From Hymenopellis radicata (lineage: Eukaryota > Basidiomycota > Agaricomycetes > Agaricales > Physalacriaceae): a DNA stretch of 64,000 bases. The DNA lies in assembly GCA_015501595.1 (NCBI GenBank), contig JADNRX010000032.1, positions 219,729-283,728 of the forward strand, in the 5' to 3' direction. Shown piece after piece: positions 1-11,128 of this stretch (the first letter of the stretch is position 1; the number at the start of each line of letters is the position of its first letter). The position numbers were made by a program, and so were the translations under genes. The notes under the pieces were generated by a model. It was not told the origin of the DNA, did not search any database, and saw only the letters and a list, made by a program, of their open reading frames with translations.

Positions 1-1486
1 AGGATCTGAAGGAAGAACAGCTAAGGATGTGGTCATTAAACGGCCTAAGTTGAGTAACGAGAAATTGACCATCTGAGAAGATTTTTGGTGGAGGCAGGGG
101 CTCTTTGTCTTGATAAAGATCCTGGTAGGATGGCAGGTCGCCAGCAGGGCCAGAGTCAACGTCCATATCATCATCCTTGACAAGATACTCGTCCGTGAGG
201 CGTTGAAATTCGACGTCTTCGGTGGTAGCGCCACTAGTGACAGATACACCTGACAACGTTGATGCGTCAGGTGTGTTGTTCAAGATGTGCCCAGGTTCGA
301 CGGAGATATTCCTGGGTGCGTTCGGGATTTGAGGAGACTCGACAGATGCGTGCGTCATAGGTTCTGGAGTGTTAGAAGGGTGCTGCGACTGAACAGACGG
401 ATCTCCACGTCGTTCTGGGGTCACGGCAGGATGCTGCAGCTCAGCGGAGGCATTTCGAAAGCGTTCCGGTGTCACAGAGGGATGCTGCAAATCGGCAAAC
501 TCATTGCGAAAGCGTTCAGGCGTCACAGATGGATGTTGGAGATCGTTGAGGGTGTCTTCAGGCTTGACGGAGGTTGCTACAGTAGCCGCGTCTTCGGTAG
601 ACTTTCCGACGGCCATATCCATGAATTCGGCAAGGTCTTGCCTTTTCTTTTTGGGCAATGCAATTCGTGCTTTATGAGGTAGTGGAGGCGTTGGTCGGGC
701 AGGTTGACTAGGTCCAGCCTGAGAAGACTGACTGACGCTAGCTTGCGGAATCTGCTGGGAAGTGGGGGCGTTGGTTGGACCGGAGGTGTCGACTGGGTTT
801 GAGCTGGGGGCTGACTTGGTATTGGTGGCTGCATTGGACCCGCTTGATAAGAAGGGACAGCTTGAGGTTGTTCTGGGATACCGATAGTACGTAGAACAAA
901 TCGAAGATGTTCTGTTCGGCTTTAGTACTTGCATTCCAGTACCCGATGAAGACTCACCTTGAACGGCAGGAGGATCGTTCTCGTAGTGCTTGACATGTTT
1001 GGAGAGTGCGTTGATAAGCCCAACATAGGCGACAGCCCATCTGCTTTGCTGGAAAGTGGTAAGGTCGATGGGGCTTTGCACGACATCGGGCTCGAAGCCC
1101 AAATGGGTAAGAACATTGCGGTACGCAGCCTAGTAGCATAAATGCAGGGCATCGTCAACTGACAGGCAGCGTACCAAGCATAAATCCACTATCTGCCAGC
1201 GCGTAAGCGATGATAGAGAACGCGTTTTTGCAACTCACTATGGGTCGAGCAGCATCGTAATGGGCCTTTCTGTTACCCTCCCAGACCTCAAATCTCTGAG
1301 CGAATGTAACAAAGTCATCCTCGTTGTCGCCCGTGAACCATTTCCTATAGTATGCGAAACTTTGGTGCGTTGTCTGGTACTCGACTATCCGCCATGCAGT
1401 CCGGATATAGTCGTGGTCAGGGTGATGGTAACGGATGCGGCATGATCAACATTGACAGTTTGAAGACGATTGTTACTCCTTTCCAT
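1..1486 (-). CDS. Proline-rich protein with 17-residue repeats (3' end beyond window)
   Basis: I do not recognise this protein. The strand is set by exons that join well: about 1486-1241 (reads YIRTAWRIVEYQ, then FAYYRKWFTGDNEDD), a GTGAGT intron, about 1133-954 (AAYRNVLTHLGFEPD, then FQQSRWAVAYVGLINALSKH), another GTGAGT intron, and a long low-complexity exon to the window edge. That last exon is rich in P, Q, S and T, has a basic stretch (ALPKKKRQ), the four tandem repeats listed separately, and an acidic tail (VKDDDMDVDSG). A folded N-terminal part with a disordered, S/T-P-rich tail suggests a nuclear or regulatory protein, but that is inference. Weak points are two reading-frame changes (near 1450 and between about 690 and 830) that I cannot place in clean introns; they may be 1-nt errors. 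The start at 1486 is therefore tentative. The gene is divergent from the phosphodiesterase gene with only about 175 bp between them. Confidence 0.55.
360..550 (-). repeat. 51-bp coding tandem repeat, about 3.7 units
   Basis: Four consecutive units of 51 bp (360-410, 411-461, 462-512, 513 to about 550) lie in frame in the proline-rich gene. On the minus strand they read LQHPSVTPERFRNEFAD, LQHPSVTPERFRNASAE, LQHPAVTPERRGDPSVQ and a diverged SQHPSNTPEPMTHASVE. The shared core is QHPxxTPE, so each unit keeps one Thr-Pro dipeptide, a possible site for proline-directed kinases. The middle copies are the most alike, as expected for repeats still expanding or contracting. Confidence 0.9.
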
Positions 1487-1660
1487 GATGAACGCTCTTG
1501 CTGGCCTTGCACTCGCCTAGCATAGTGGCTCAGGAGCCGACTACGACGAGTCGAACACCACGCCCCGTCTCCCTTGTTCCGAACAGAGCTAAACCGCGCT
1601 ACCCTATATTATTATCACTAGCACGCCCTACTCGCATTCTCTCCTTATCTCCCTTCCACC

Positions 1661-2916
1661 ATGCCCACATTTGACATGGTTGTCGTCGGCGCCGGTGGTG
1701 GCCCAGACGAAACAGATCTATCCGCGTATGTTGCATATATCGACTGTTCCTCCCGTGTTCACTCACACCTCTCTCTAGATATTTATTTAAACCAGCAGAC
1801 ATGGACTGGAGCGACGGTATTGTCGCATTAGAGGCAGGTATGATGCATGTCAACTATCCGTCACCAATGCTCAAGGCCACCCAGGCTCAGGCCAAGGCGC
1901 TCTGCGCCGTATTCTACAGTCAACTCCCTCCCTGTTCGGTGAGAGTCATCCCACCGTAGCCGACATCTATTCCTGGGTTCAGTTCGTACAAATTCACGTT
2001 ACATTTTACTTCACTGATTGCCAGCAGCTGCTTCGTTCTTAGCCACGCCCATCTCGATCACATCAACAGTCTTGTTATATCTGCCGGGTCGTTTCTCCCG
2101 GGCAATCAACGTAAACACATACACGCCTCCAAACAAGTTCTGGACGCGCTAAACACACACGTGTTCCAAGACGTAGTCTGGCCGGCGTTGGCTAGTTACG
2201 AGAAGGACGACGATGACTCCAAATACCTCTATAAAGAGTAGGCTTCTCACCTGCGCCAGATCATTGTGTCTTACATACACGTCTTCTAGATTCCCTGCGC
2301 TCAAATACCAACCCGTCTTACCCGACGTCTCTATCCGCAGAGTTTCAGTAAGCCACGGGGGCTGCGAATCTTCTGCCTTCTTCATCCGACACAACCCCTC
2401 CTCAAACGAGTTCTTGTTCTTTGGTGACGTCGAACCCGATTCGCTCGCTTCTAAACCCCGGAACCTCAATGTTTGGGCTCTTGCGGCCCAAAAGATACCC
2501 GATAAACTGTCCTGCATTTTCATCGAATGCTCTTTCCCCTCTGGGCGTGACGATGATATGCTCTTTGGACACCTTAATCCCGAGCATCTCGTGCAGGAGC
2601 TCACAGTACTTGCAGAGGAGGTAATCAAAGCGCGGAGCCACACTCGTCCGCCTAGGAAAAAACGGAAGAAGAACTCTGTTGATCCAGACGCCCTTCGAGG
2701 CGCGCTGACTGGTGTGCGCGTCGTCATCGTGCATTGTAAAGACGACCTGTCTCTCCGTCGTCATCCTCGAGAAATCATTCTGGAGCAAGTAAAAGCGCTG
2801 GTGGAAGCAAAGGGATTAGGCGTAGAAGTCATCGCCGCAGAGCAAGGCATGCACTTAAGTGAGTTGTTCCCGACCTCCTTATCAAGTGTTGCTCATCCGT
2901 GGCGTTAGCTTTATGA
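1661..2916 (+). CDS. Class II (low-affinity) 3',5'-cyclic-nucleotide phosphodiesterase
   Basis: Hydrolyses cAMP to AMP and so limits PKA signalling; relatives are yeast PDE1 and Dictyostelium class II PDE. The metallo-beta-lactamase-like signature is SHAHLDHI (HxHxDH metal site), preceded by FDMVVVGAGGGPDETDLSA and ALEAGSGQGALRRILQ across small introns. Later conserved pieces are VSHGG, FFGDVEPDS, IFIECSFP and FGHLNPEHL. A lysine/arginine-rich loop (RPPRKKRKKN) interrupts the C-terminal half. The start at 1661 is the first ATG before the conserved N terminus. The C terminus is best spliced from GTGAGT near 2859 to TTAG at 2908, giving EQGMHLTL; without that splice the frame ends at 2908. Its promoter is probably shared with the divergent gene ending at 1486, and it converges on striatin. 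Confidence 0.85.
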
Positions 2917-3380
2917 ACTGTTATTCGAACTCATAGCTATACTGTATATTAGCATACTAGCCTCCTTCATGTAGCTGTAGTATTCCTGACGGACCACCCA
3001 CGATGTAGAATGATACCAAAAGATCTCATGTAAGTAGATACAAGCAAATACTTGCAATTGCCAAGGTCTGCTGGAGAATCTTCTGGGAGACCCGGTGTAT
3101 ACCTCAGGCCTCATGAGTGGGCACTGGGAGTGGTAGATTGTTATAAAGACCGGGATGAGTCGCTCTGCCTCACAAAGGTTTGAATAATGTTGGTTTGCAA
3201 CAACGGTCATAGAGTGTCATGAACGAAACCACATACAAGAAGACGAAAAGGTGAGAATATAATAACAGAGACAAATCCCCGTCCCGCAAAGTATGTAAGT
3301 GCTAATAATCGAAACCAAATCTATAAACACGCGCAGTATTTTTCCTTCCACCAATAGAAAGCAATGAAAGAGAACTTATA
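2917..3380. other. Convergent intergenic region
   Basis: This 464-bp gap lies between the 3' ends of the phosphodiesterase and striatin genes. Short open frames on the minus strand resemble nothing I know. It is most simply two 3' untranslated regions. Confidence 0.5.
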
Positions 3381-6133
3381 TCACGACGATGCATATAGTT
3401 TTACAACGCCATCAGCACCTGCGCTAGCCATGAAAGGGAGTGAAGGATGGAACTCCACGTCAAGAACACCTTCGCGGGCCTTCTCTCGGTGAGTTGTTAT
3501 CTCTTGTACGCACGCACGATTTCCAAGTAAGTCCCAGAATCGGATGGAGCAATCATGGCTGGCTGACACAAGGGAGAATCCAGCAACATCGATGGCGAGT
3601 GAAGTAACACCATCTAGATGCGCCAACATTGAGTGCGTACATTGTCCTAGTTAGTTAGAATCCATCAGAAGGGGGAATTAGGAGAGGCATTTTGGCTCCC
3701 ACCTGTCTCAATATCGAAGATTTTGTAGTACTTGTCCTCGTGAGCAGTCACAAGCAGAGGCATCGTTGGATGCGATGCTATCCGGTTTATTTGAGTGGCC
3801 GGTGTCCCATCTTCGTGCCCGGAGGAACGGATATTAGCATCAACGCAGAGTGAATATTGGAGGAAAACGCACCATAAGTGCTGTCGCTGGCTAACCGAGA
3901 AAGTTCCTTTCCAGTCTCAATCTCAAATATCTTGATGACCGCATTTTGATACGCAACCGCAACTTGCTTGAGATCGACCTTGAGCGCCTCGACAGCGGTG
4001 GCGCCGGGGACGTCACCCTCGTGGTTCTCCTCACTTTCTCCGCTCTCGAGACCATGCCAACCCCAGGTCAATTTAAGGTGACCTGCACTCGGTCCACTGA
4101 CATCCCAGACTTTGACGGCACCCTCGGCGCCACAGCTGATCAGGGTAGTCTCGTCCCGAACAAGTGCCAGGTCCCACACTGCATCTGTGTGACCAATGAG
4201 TTCACCCCTTGCCCGCGTCTCATCATACGGTGCATATGTCGTGTGTGAAGGCGGCGGAAGTACCCAAACGCGTATTGACGAGTCCAAAGATGCGGAGTAG
4301 AGTAACCGTCGGGAAGGCGCGTGTATTAACCGCGTAATCGCTGCAGAGTGCCCCCGAAGAGTTATTTGAGGTTCAACCTCCGTTGTCGGCCGAGATCTAC
4401 AAACGACAGAATCAGTACAATCGAACGGATATAGGTTCCGGTAGGCGTACGTTGAAGATGTTAAACTGGCGACGTCCATCCGCCATATCTTTACTGTACA
4501 GTCATCGCCGCCAGTTGCAAGACATAATTCCGTTGGATGGAAAGCGAGGGCTCGAACAGCGTCCAAATGACTGAGGAACTATGAATAAATTAAAACCTGG
4601 AGGAGCTGAGGACACGTACTTTCTCAGTGTCCGCTTAGTTTTCCACATTTTGCTTCCTTCGCCCTCAGTTTCAACGTTTTCTTCATCGTCAACGTCACCT
4701 TCGTCCTCTTTCAACTCCTCCTCTTCCATCTGGCTCTCCCTTGCGAGTCTGGCTTGCTCTGAGGCTTCATGAGATTGCCGTAATCTCTCCTTCCAGTCAG
4801 GTTCTGGTCGAAAGATGGCAGTGAGCTGCCGGGGTTCCGAGTCAGGTTCCCTCTCGCGCTCGTTTTGGGTATCAGAGAGCGATGGTGGGGGCTGGGAAGG
4901 CCCAGCGGGAGACTGTTGTTGCTGTTGCTGTTGGGAGGTAGACTGCATCGGTGCCCCTGGAACGTGCTGTTGGAGCATTCCAGAGCCTAGGGGATTACTG
5001 CGCTCCAGAGGCTGCATCTGAGAACCAGTAGAAGCGGGAGCAGAGGAAGGAGCGGACATGATATTGATTCCATTCAAGAGGTTGCTACCACCTTCCGAGG
5101 GTAGGATTTTTCGAGGTCGGCCGTTGTAAGGCATCTGGTCAAAGGAGGGCACGTTGGGGAGGGATAGTGGCATAGATGGGTTGTTGAGCAGAGGTCGGTT
5201 CGGGAGAGGATTCATGGCTTGTGGGGAGGTTAGATACGAAATTTCTTGGAGACATCTAAACAGACAATGAATAGAAAGTTTTCGGGAAAACTCAAGGGAC
5301 AGACTGCTTTAAATAATCGCGACTTCGCGCTCGACTCTTGGGGTCGCGACCCGGAGGCGGTTTCCCAAGACCGGCGACTGTTGAACCTGTCGCTGGCCAG
5401 AGCGAGCCTGCCCACGACATTGGGCGGCCAGACGGACCGATCGACTGTGGCACACCATTCGGAAGTCGAGTGTCTGGAAGCGGAGAATCTTGAAAATGAG
5501 CGCGTTAGAATAAAAACAAAGACATTGAGACGAGATTGATGTACCGTCGCTCCTGGGGGACCCGCTGCCGCTGCTACCCTCTTTGTGGTTATGAGCGTCC
5601 TCTTTCTGTGAAGTGACCTGATTCAGACCCATAGTTTTGGTGGGCGCGGGCTGCGACGTGGAAGTCGTGAGCTGCTTGGAGCTGGAGGAAAGGACACGGA
5701 AAAGTGGTCGGTGCTCGGAGGTCGTAAGACAAGCGGTGGACTAACCGTTCCATTCGCAGCGCATATTCAAGCATTTTGATACGACGCATGAGATCGAGCT
5801 TAACGTTCTCAAACGAGCGCCGTTCTCCTTCGAGGAGCGCAATCCGTGCCTGCGCAAAAAGTAATGGGCAAACGCGCGACAACCCACCCGACGACGACGA
5901 CGCACCCTCATTTCTGCACGTTCTATCTCCCATTCGTTGCGGTCGCGTTCGTATCTGCGCCATTCGGTCTGGAGAAAGTGGAGGACGCTGGAGAGCGTGT
6001 AATCCTGGCCATTCTGGGGTGGAGGTGGAGGGATGTTATTTTGTGGTCCCTGCTGTTGCTGCTGGTTCTGCGAAATCTGCTGCTGTTGTTGGCTATTAGG
6101 CTGTAGGCCTTGCAGCGGGCCCAACATGGACAT
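3381..6133 (-). CDS. Striatin-family STRIPAK scaffold protein
   Basis: Striatins are the regulatory B''' subunits of PP2A and scaffolds of the STRIPAK complex. Fungal orthologues (Sordaria PRO11, Neurospora HAM-3) are needed for hyphal fusion and fruiting-body development. The order is classic: a Gln/Pro-rich N terminus, then the striatin coiled coil ([54 protein letters not shown]), then DYLKQ joined by an intron to [11 protein letters not shown], an acidic/polyQ linker, and a C-terminal WD40 propeller. Propeller pieces include [63 protein letters not shown] and [11 protein letters not shown]. The first exon starts at 6133 ([10 protein letters not shown]). At least five introns are visible. 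All family landmarks are present, so the gene looks intact. Confidence 0.93.
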
Positions 6134-6560
6134 TGAGGTCGGCGACGGTAGACGGTGGTGGTGATGTTATGAGAGGCCAAATTTCGGCACTACTTTCCAA
6201 ACATCACCAAATTCAACAATCCGTCCTTTGCCTCATCCCCGCCACAACTATGGGATGCATACATACTGCTCACAATTCAACCGCAACTAGTCAGATACTT
6301 GCTTGCCAACCTTGATACTTGAGTCTGTATACAGCCCATGCGGCGTTTCACGTTCATTTCCAGTCAGTCTCAACCTTAACAGCTGATCTAAAGGTGCCAG
6401 CAGGACGTTGAAACCCAAGGAAATTAAGCAAAATACAACATATTCGACAACGGGGGTAATGCAAAGAGGACCAGTAACAGCAGAACGTGGCGTCTATTTC
6501 TTGCCCGACCTGGGTTATCGCTGTTAGCATGCTCCCAGTGCAACCTGTCACAAAGGTGAC
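6134..6560. other. Striatin promoter / TMA7 3' region
   Basis: A 427-bp gap between two genes of the same strand. It should hold the striatin promoter and the TMA7 3' untranslated region. I see no further coding signal. Confidence 0.5.
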
Positions 6561-6909
6561 TCACTTCTTGATGCCACCACCAGCTGGCGCACCACCTGCG
6601 GTAGACGGACAGCATAAATGGTTGTCCAAGGCAGTTACATGTTGCCGTACATACCTTTCAGCGCTGTAGAACCGATTCGGGTTAGTACAGTTCAAGTAGG
6701 ACGCGAACAAATACACACCTTTCTCCCTTGCAGCCTTGAGTGCCTCGGCCTCAGCCTTCTTTTTTTCCTTGAAGGCAATCTCGTCATCCGTCTCCTCCTT
6801 CTTGTCCTTCTTGGGGGCCTGTGGGGGATGATAATGGGCACCAGAGCAGTCATAGAATCAATTCAGTGACCTTTAAAGGCTTCAATTTGCCACCTTGTCT
6901 ACCGGACAT
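6561..6909 (-). CDS. TMA7: Translation machinery-associated protein 7
   Basis: TMA7 is a roughly 60-residue, highly charged ribosome-associated protein conserved across eukaryotes. Four exons rebuild it exactly: 6909-6871 (MSGRQGGKLKPLK), 6818-6719 (APKKDKKEETDDEIAFKEKK, then KAEAEALKAAREK), a 9-nt micro-exon at 6663-6655 that restores AL-K and phase, and 6595-6561 (GGAPAGGGIKK, then TGA). The total is 183 nt, or 60 residues, as expected for the family. No exon would be found by simple ORF length, so the family match and splice phases carry the call. It is divergent from the S9-like peptidase gene, with about 465 bp of shared upstream DNA. Confidence 0.92.
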
Positions 6910-7373
6910 CAAGACTGAGGGTTATTGTATAGGCAAGATGGTGGATTGATTGAGAGATTGGTGTGACCCCGTGACCTTCTTAAGCTTGCCCTACTTGACC
7001 CCTTCAAAGCTAGTTTCGGGCAATGCTGCTTAACCGCTGTACCATTTGGGCTAGCCGTCAACCACAGAGCAATACTCGAAACTGATGGGAACAGTTCAGG
7101 GAAGTAGACGTGAACATAGAAAAGAGGAAAGTCAACAGCCGCGTGAGCCTTCCCAGGTGACGGTACATCGCATTCGTCGAGTACGCGAGCTCGCCTACAA
7201 GGCGCCATGAACGAAGAAGAATAAGAGAATTCACCGTTTCACGCAGTGCGCAATATTTGCGCCGATATTGATCGCACAGCCATGTGGGCAACAAACGCTG
7301 CCTGTTAAGTGACGAAAGCCGCCGAATCGATGTTCCCACACTAATCGAACCTGTTATAGTCAGCAACTTAAGA
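6910..7373. other. Divergent promoter region TMA7 / S9-like peptidase
   Basis: This 464-bp stretch separates the start codons of two divergent genes. I see no gene in it. The peptidase could start somewhat upstream of the chosen ATG (an in-frame ATG exists at 7284). Confidence 0.45.
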
Positions 7374-10300
7374 ATGTTGGGCTCAGTCATCATATGTATC
7401 GTTCACAACCCTTTTCTTTCCGTTCTTTGGGCTATGAGCATCATCTCTACTGCCACAGCTATGCAAGCCACATTTGACGCGGACGTAGCGAACGAATGGT
7501 CTGTTGAATTGTCTACAAATTGGGATGTAAGCATATTCCTTCCTCCGATGCACAAAGTTGCTGATGAAATAATGCTTAAGATACTTGGGCCTTTCCCAAT
7601 ACAAGCAAGAGAGCAACAATTCCTTAGCCCCTCCTTTCCCCTCAACTGTAAAGCGGCCATAATCTACCTTCCAGTGCACACACTCATCCGACTATATCAT
7701 CCAGTGTCTGAGCCGATTGATTATCACAAGACTTGGCCCTCTTCGTATGCCGATGGAGGGCGCGTTTCCTGGGCCACAGCAAGTGCCGAAGATAATGGGA
7801 CTTTGCAAGTCTCCTTTCCCAATATCAGGTCCCTTCCGATGTTCCCTGACGCGTAAACTGTCCACTGAACTATTTATCTTCAGGTGGGAGTCTCTTCGCG
7901 CAACCGAGGGATGGGCCGTTCTTCAGCATCACGCTGTCCTTCACACCACATTGACCGTTTACCCTCCGAAGCAAGTGCGATCGGAACCTCATCTGCGGGT
8001 CCAGCTGATTCAGGGTTCTTATTTCACCGTTCTTCCTACCACAGAAGATGCGGACTCGTTCCCCCGTTGGTATGCTGGAAATATTTACGAGATGGAACGT
8101 GGATTGCCTCGTATCGTTCCTTTCCCCAAGGCTCCCTCGAAGGACTCACCGACAATATATGATGTCTTTGTGAGCGGGGATTACGAGGTACTAATGTCAA
8201 AACGTCTCCTGTCGCGTCGCGTCCTTATGCCCTGCAGATCCGGCTCTTCGGTGACCCCCATAGCCAAGGAAGGGACATACCGGTGCAAAGCCTTTCCCTA
8301 ACATTCGATATTGAGGACGAGGAACTCTTGTTCGCGCGCGAACCGACTCAGGATGTTCTCTGCGACTTTGTCGATGGATTCGCTTTCGGTGATGCCATTG
8401 GCGTCGGTATGCGGAGCATCACCGGTTCTTGGGCGGTCACCAAAGTGTCTTCGCTTTCAACGGTATGATTATCGTGTTATCATTAGTTCTTTTAGTTATT
8501 TAGACTCATCAGGATATCGCACTGGAACTTATCCGAACGACGCGAATTGCTGATGGTCAAACTCGAATCATCCCTATTCGTGTTACGCAGTCGCGTCAAT
8601 TCCGCCACAAATCTCTCGATATGGAACTGCAGCTGACTTCGGGCTCTGATTCTCAAGAGGTATTCGTGTCCTTGCCGGTGAGTCACCACGAGATGTGGGA
8701 TAAGGACGTCTTCTCGCCTATTTTGGCAACGTATTTCTTCGCGAAGTCGATGCCAAGCGCATTTATCGCGATTCCTCCAGAACGTCAAAGTCATGACGCG
8801 CCTAAGCCGCCTATCCTAGCACTTCGTACATTCCTGTCAGCACTGGTTTAATTGGGTATTTCTAACTGTCAGCCAGACGGAGCCGGGGTCGACATCGTCA
8901 CCGCAACATTTTGGGCGGATTCCTTGCCGCGGAATCCTCACAGTTGGTTCGTTCTTCCAAGTGGAAGAACCTCATGGGTACTCAATAGTCTCGTTTTTCC
9001 AACCATTTGGGTTTAACGCATGACTACCTAGGGCCTTGATTGGCACGGACCTAGTGCACAAGATGCATGGTCAAGTGTGGATGCACTTTCCTCGATTTTG
9101 GAGCACAATTCCGTCTTCGATCCTTGGAAGTTCCCAATGAACTCTCCTGTTATTCTTTTAGGACATTCCAATGGCGGTCAAGGCGCTTGGTACAGCGCGG
9201 CACGATACCCTGACCGAGTTGTCGCAGGTTCGTGTTTTGGTCGCTCACGTCCTCATGAGACTAAGTTCGTTCTCCTCTAGTGGTCCCAGCTTCAGCCTAC
9301 ATCAAGTCGCAGTCCTACGTGCCGCTGACGATGTCGAGGTTCGTCTAGACCCTTCAATGCTTCGCGTTGCTAACCTTGACGAAGATCTGCGCGTTTCACG
9401 GACCCCGCCCTACTCTCCGTTTTAGAATCTTCGCTGACTCCAGACAATAATGACCTGTTCATGAGCAATCTGGTGGACACACCAATACTCGCTATACATG
9501 GGTGAGATTGTCATCTCCCCTTCTCTTCCACTAATTTGGAAAATACCAGAGGCGACGATGAAAATGTACCGGTGTGGCATTCCCGAGAGGCTGTCAGTAT
9601 CTTGGAAACATGGAATCCTGTGGCTAACGTGACGTATGTAGTCTTAACATCTTCGCCACTTTCCGAACTGATATGCCTGTCAAGGCTACGCGAAGATCCA
9701 GGCGAGAGTCACTGGTATTCCACTGTCTTCAAGAATGATCAAGTCACATCCTTTTTGGAAAATGCTATCTCGGCCTATCCTAATCGACATACTCTTGCTG
9801 AGAGGTTTACACTCACTGTTTCTGTTCCATCAGAAGTCGGCTCCCTCCATGGCTGGAGCATCCAGGCGCTAACGATTCCTGGAAGGTACAAATGGCTCAT
9901 GTCAATAGTGCAATGACTGAATTTGAACATTTCAGGTTAGGGCGCCTATCTGTTCAAAGAGCAAATGAGGAGGATGATCGTGTTCGGGTCAAGACCTCGA
10001 ATCTGGAGAGCTTGTCCGTTGACACGAATACCTTCCCGATATCCAGGCTCCTCCTCGATGATACCCCAATTCATCTGAAAGACGACGAAGACGGTATAAT
10101 CTACTTTGAAGCTGTCAATAATAAGGTCTGGAAGGTATAACTATCGATGTTCGTTCTGCAGAACTACACCTGACGGTCATTCAGGTTGTCGATCAATCCA
10201 AGCAAAACATTATTCAGGCCTCGGGACGGATTCAATCTGTTCTCTCCAGTAATGGACCTATCACTCTGGTGATCCCCGACGACGGTCACACCCACGAAAT

Positions 10301-10845
10301 GAATGTGGCACTTCGTATCGCTCACGATCTCGAGCTCTATCATAGACTTGATTCTGAAATCATTCGTAGCTCGGAAGCCTTCAAGAATGATTTACTAGGC
10401 CAAGGCAATGTGGTGGTTATCGGAAATGATGCCGCCTTCTCAGCCCGAATGAATTGTGTACCTCAACGTCCTCTGGAAGGGCCTGGAATTGGTGAATGGA
10501 GAAGCTCATATCTGAGATACCGACTGACATCCTGGACGCTCTAGGACTGATATATTTGCATTCCCACCCTTTGAATTCGAACGGTAATATGGTCATGTTG
10601 GAGTCAACCGACGGCGCAGGATTGGAAAGAGTCGCCAGACTTTTCCCCATCCGCACAGGTATACCAGTTCCAGACTGGTTGGTAATTGGCCCGCTTGCAG
10701 ATAGCAGGGGTACTGGAGGTGTTATAAGCGCTGGGTGAGTGTTTGTAGACCTACTACTTATTATGGCCTCATGTGCTAAACTTTTCCAAACAGCGTGTGG
10801 GGTAATGATTGGAGCTGGAATAGCGAAATGTCGTGGTTCAGTTAG
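7374..10845 (+). CDS. Large S9-like (prolyl-oligopeptidase-type) alpha/beta hydrolase, probably secreted
   Basis: A protein of roughly 900 residues from more than ten exons. The N terminus is hydrophobic (FLSVLWAMSIISTATA) and looks like a signal peptide or anchor. It is followed by NWDILGPFPIQAREQQFLSP and ADGGRVSWATAS, a beta-rich propeller-like region, and an alpha/beta hydrolase core. Catalytic candidates are Ser in ILLGHSNGGQG, Asp in HGGDDENVPVWHSRE and His in DPGESHWYS, in the order expected for S9 enzymes. The conserved end is DWLVIGPLADSRGTGG, then GVWGNDWSWNSEMSWFS, joined by the last intron. The family is common in basidiomycetes but I know no assigned substrate. The exact start is uncertain; 7374 is chosen as the ATG nearest the signal-like segment. 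Confidence 0.8.
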
Positions 10846-11128
10846 ATATTATACCCATAATAAAGCAATATTTAGTGTCTCGAAGATGTCGGTTTTAAGG
10901 TCGCCCGCAAACGGCGGCTATGAAGCTGAATAAGGCAAGAGGCCGTTGACGCAGTCAAACAGAGTCAAACTGGCTGCTCTCGTCTTGCACGCCGCCACCT
11001 TGACCTGATCCTCAGTCCCGCCTCGTTTCCCCGTTGTCCTCCATCCTGCTACCATTCCACTCTCAAAAACGGCGACCGGTCACGGAAACGCTGTACAACG
11101 GCGCTCGGTGACCCCGTCCAGGTCTCAC
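10846..11128. other. Intergenic, NOT1 promoter
   Basis: A gap of about 280 bp between two genes of the same strand. No coding signal is visible. It should contain the NOT1 promoter and the peptidase 3' end. Confidence 0.4.

Noticed and set aside
2149..2727. 192-codon minus-strand ORF
   Set aside because: It is antisense to conserved exons of the class II phosphodiesterase and has no independent support.
4900..4935. CAA/CAG microsatellite as an independent repeat locus
   Set aside because: It encodes the short poly-Gln tract in the striatin linker and is ordinary for that protein.
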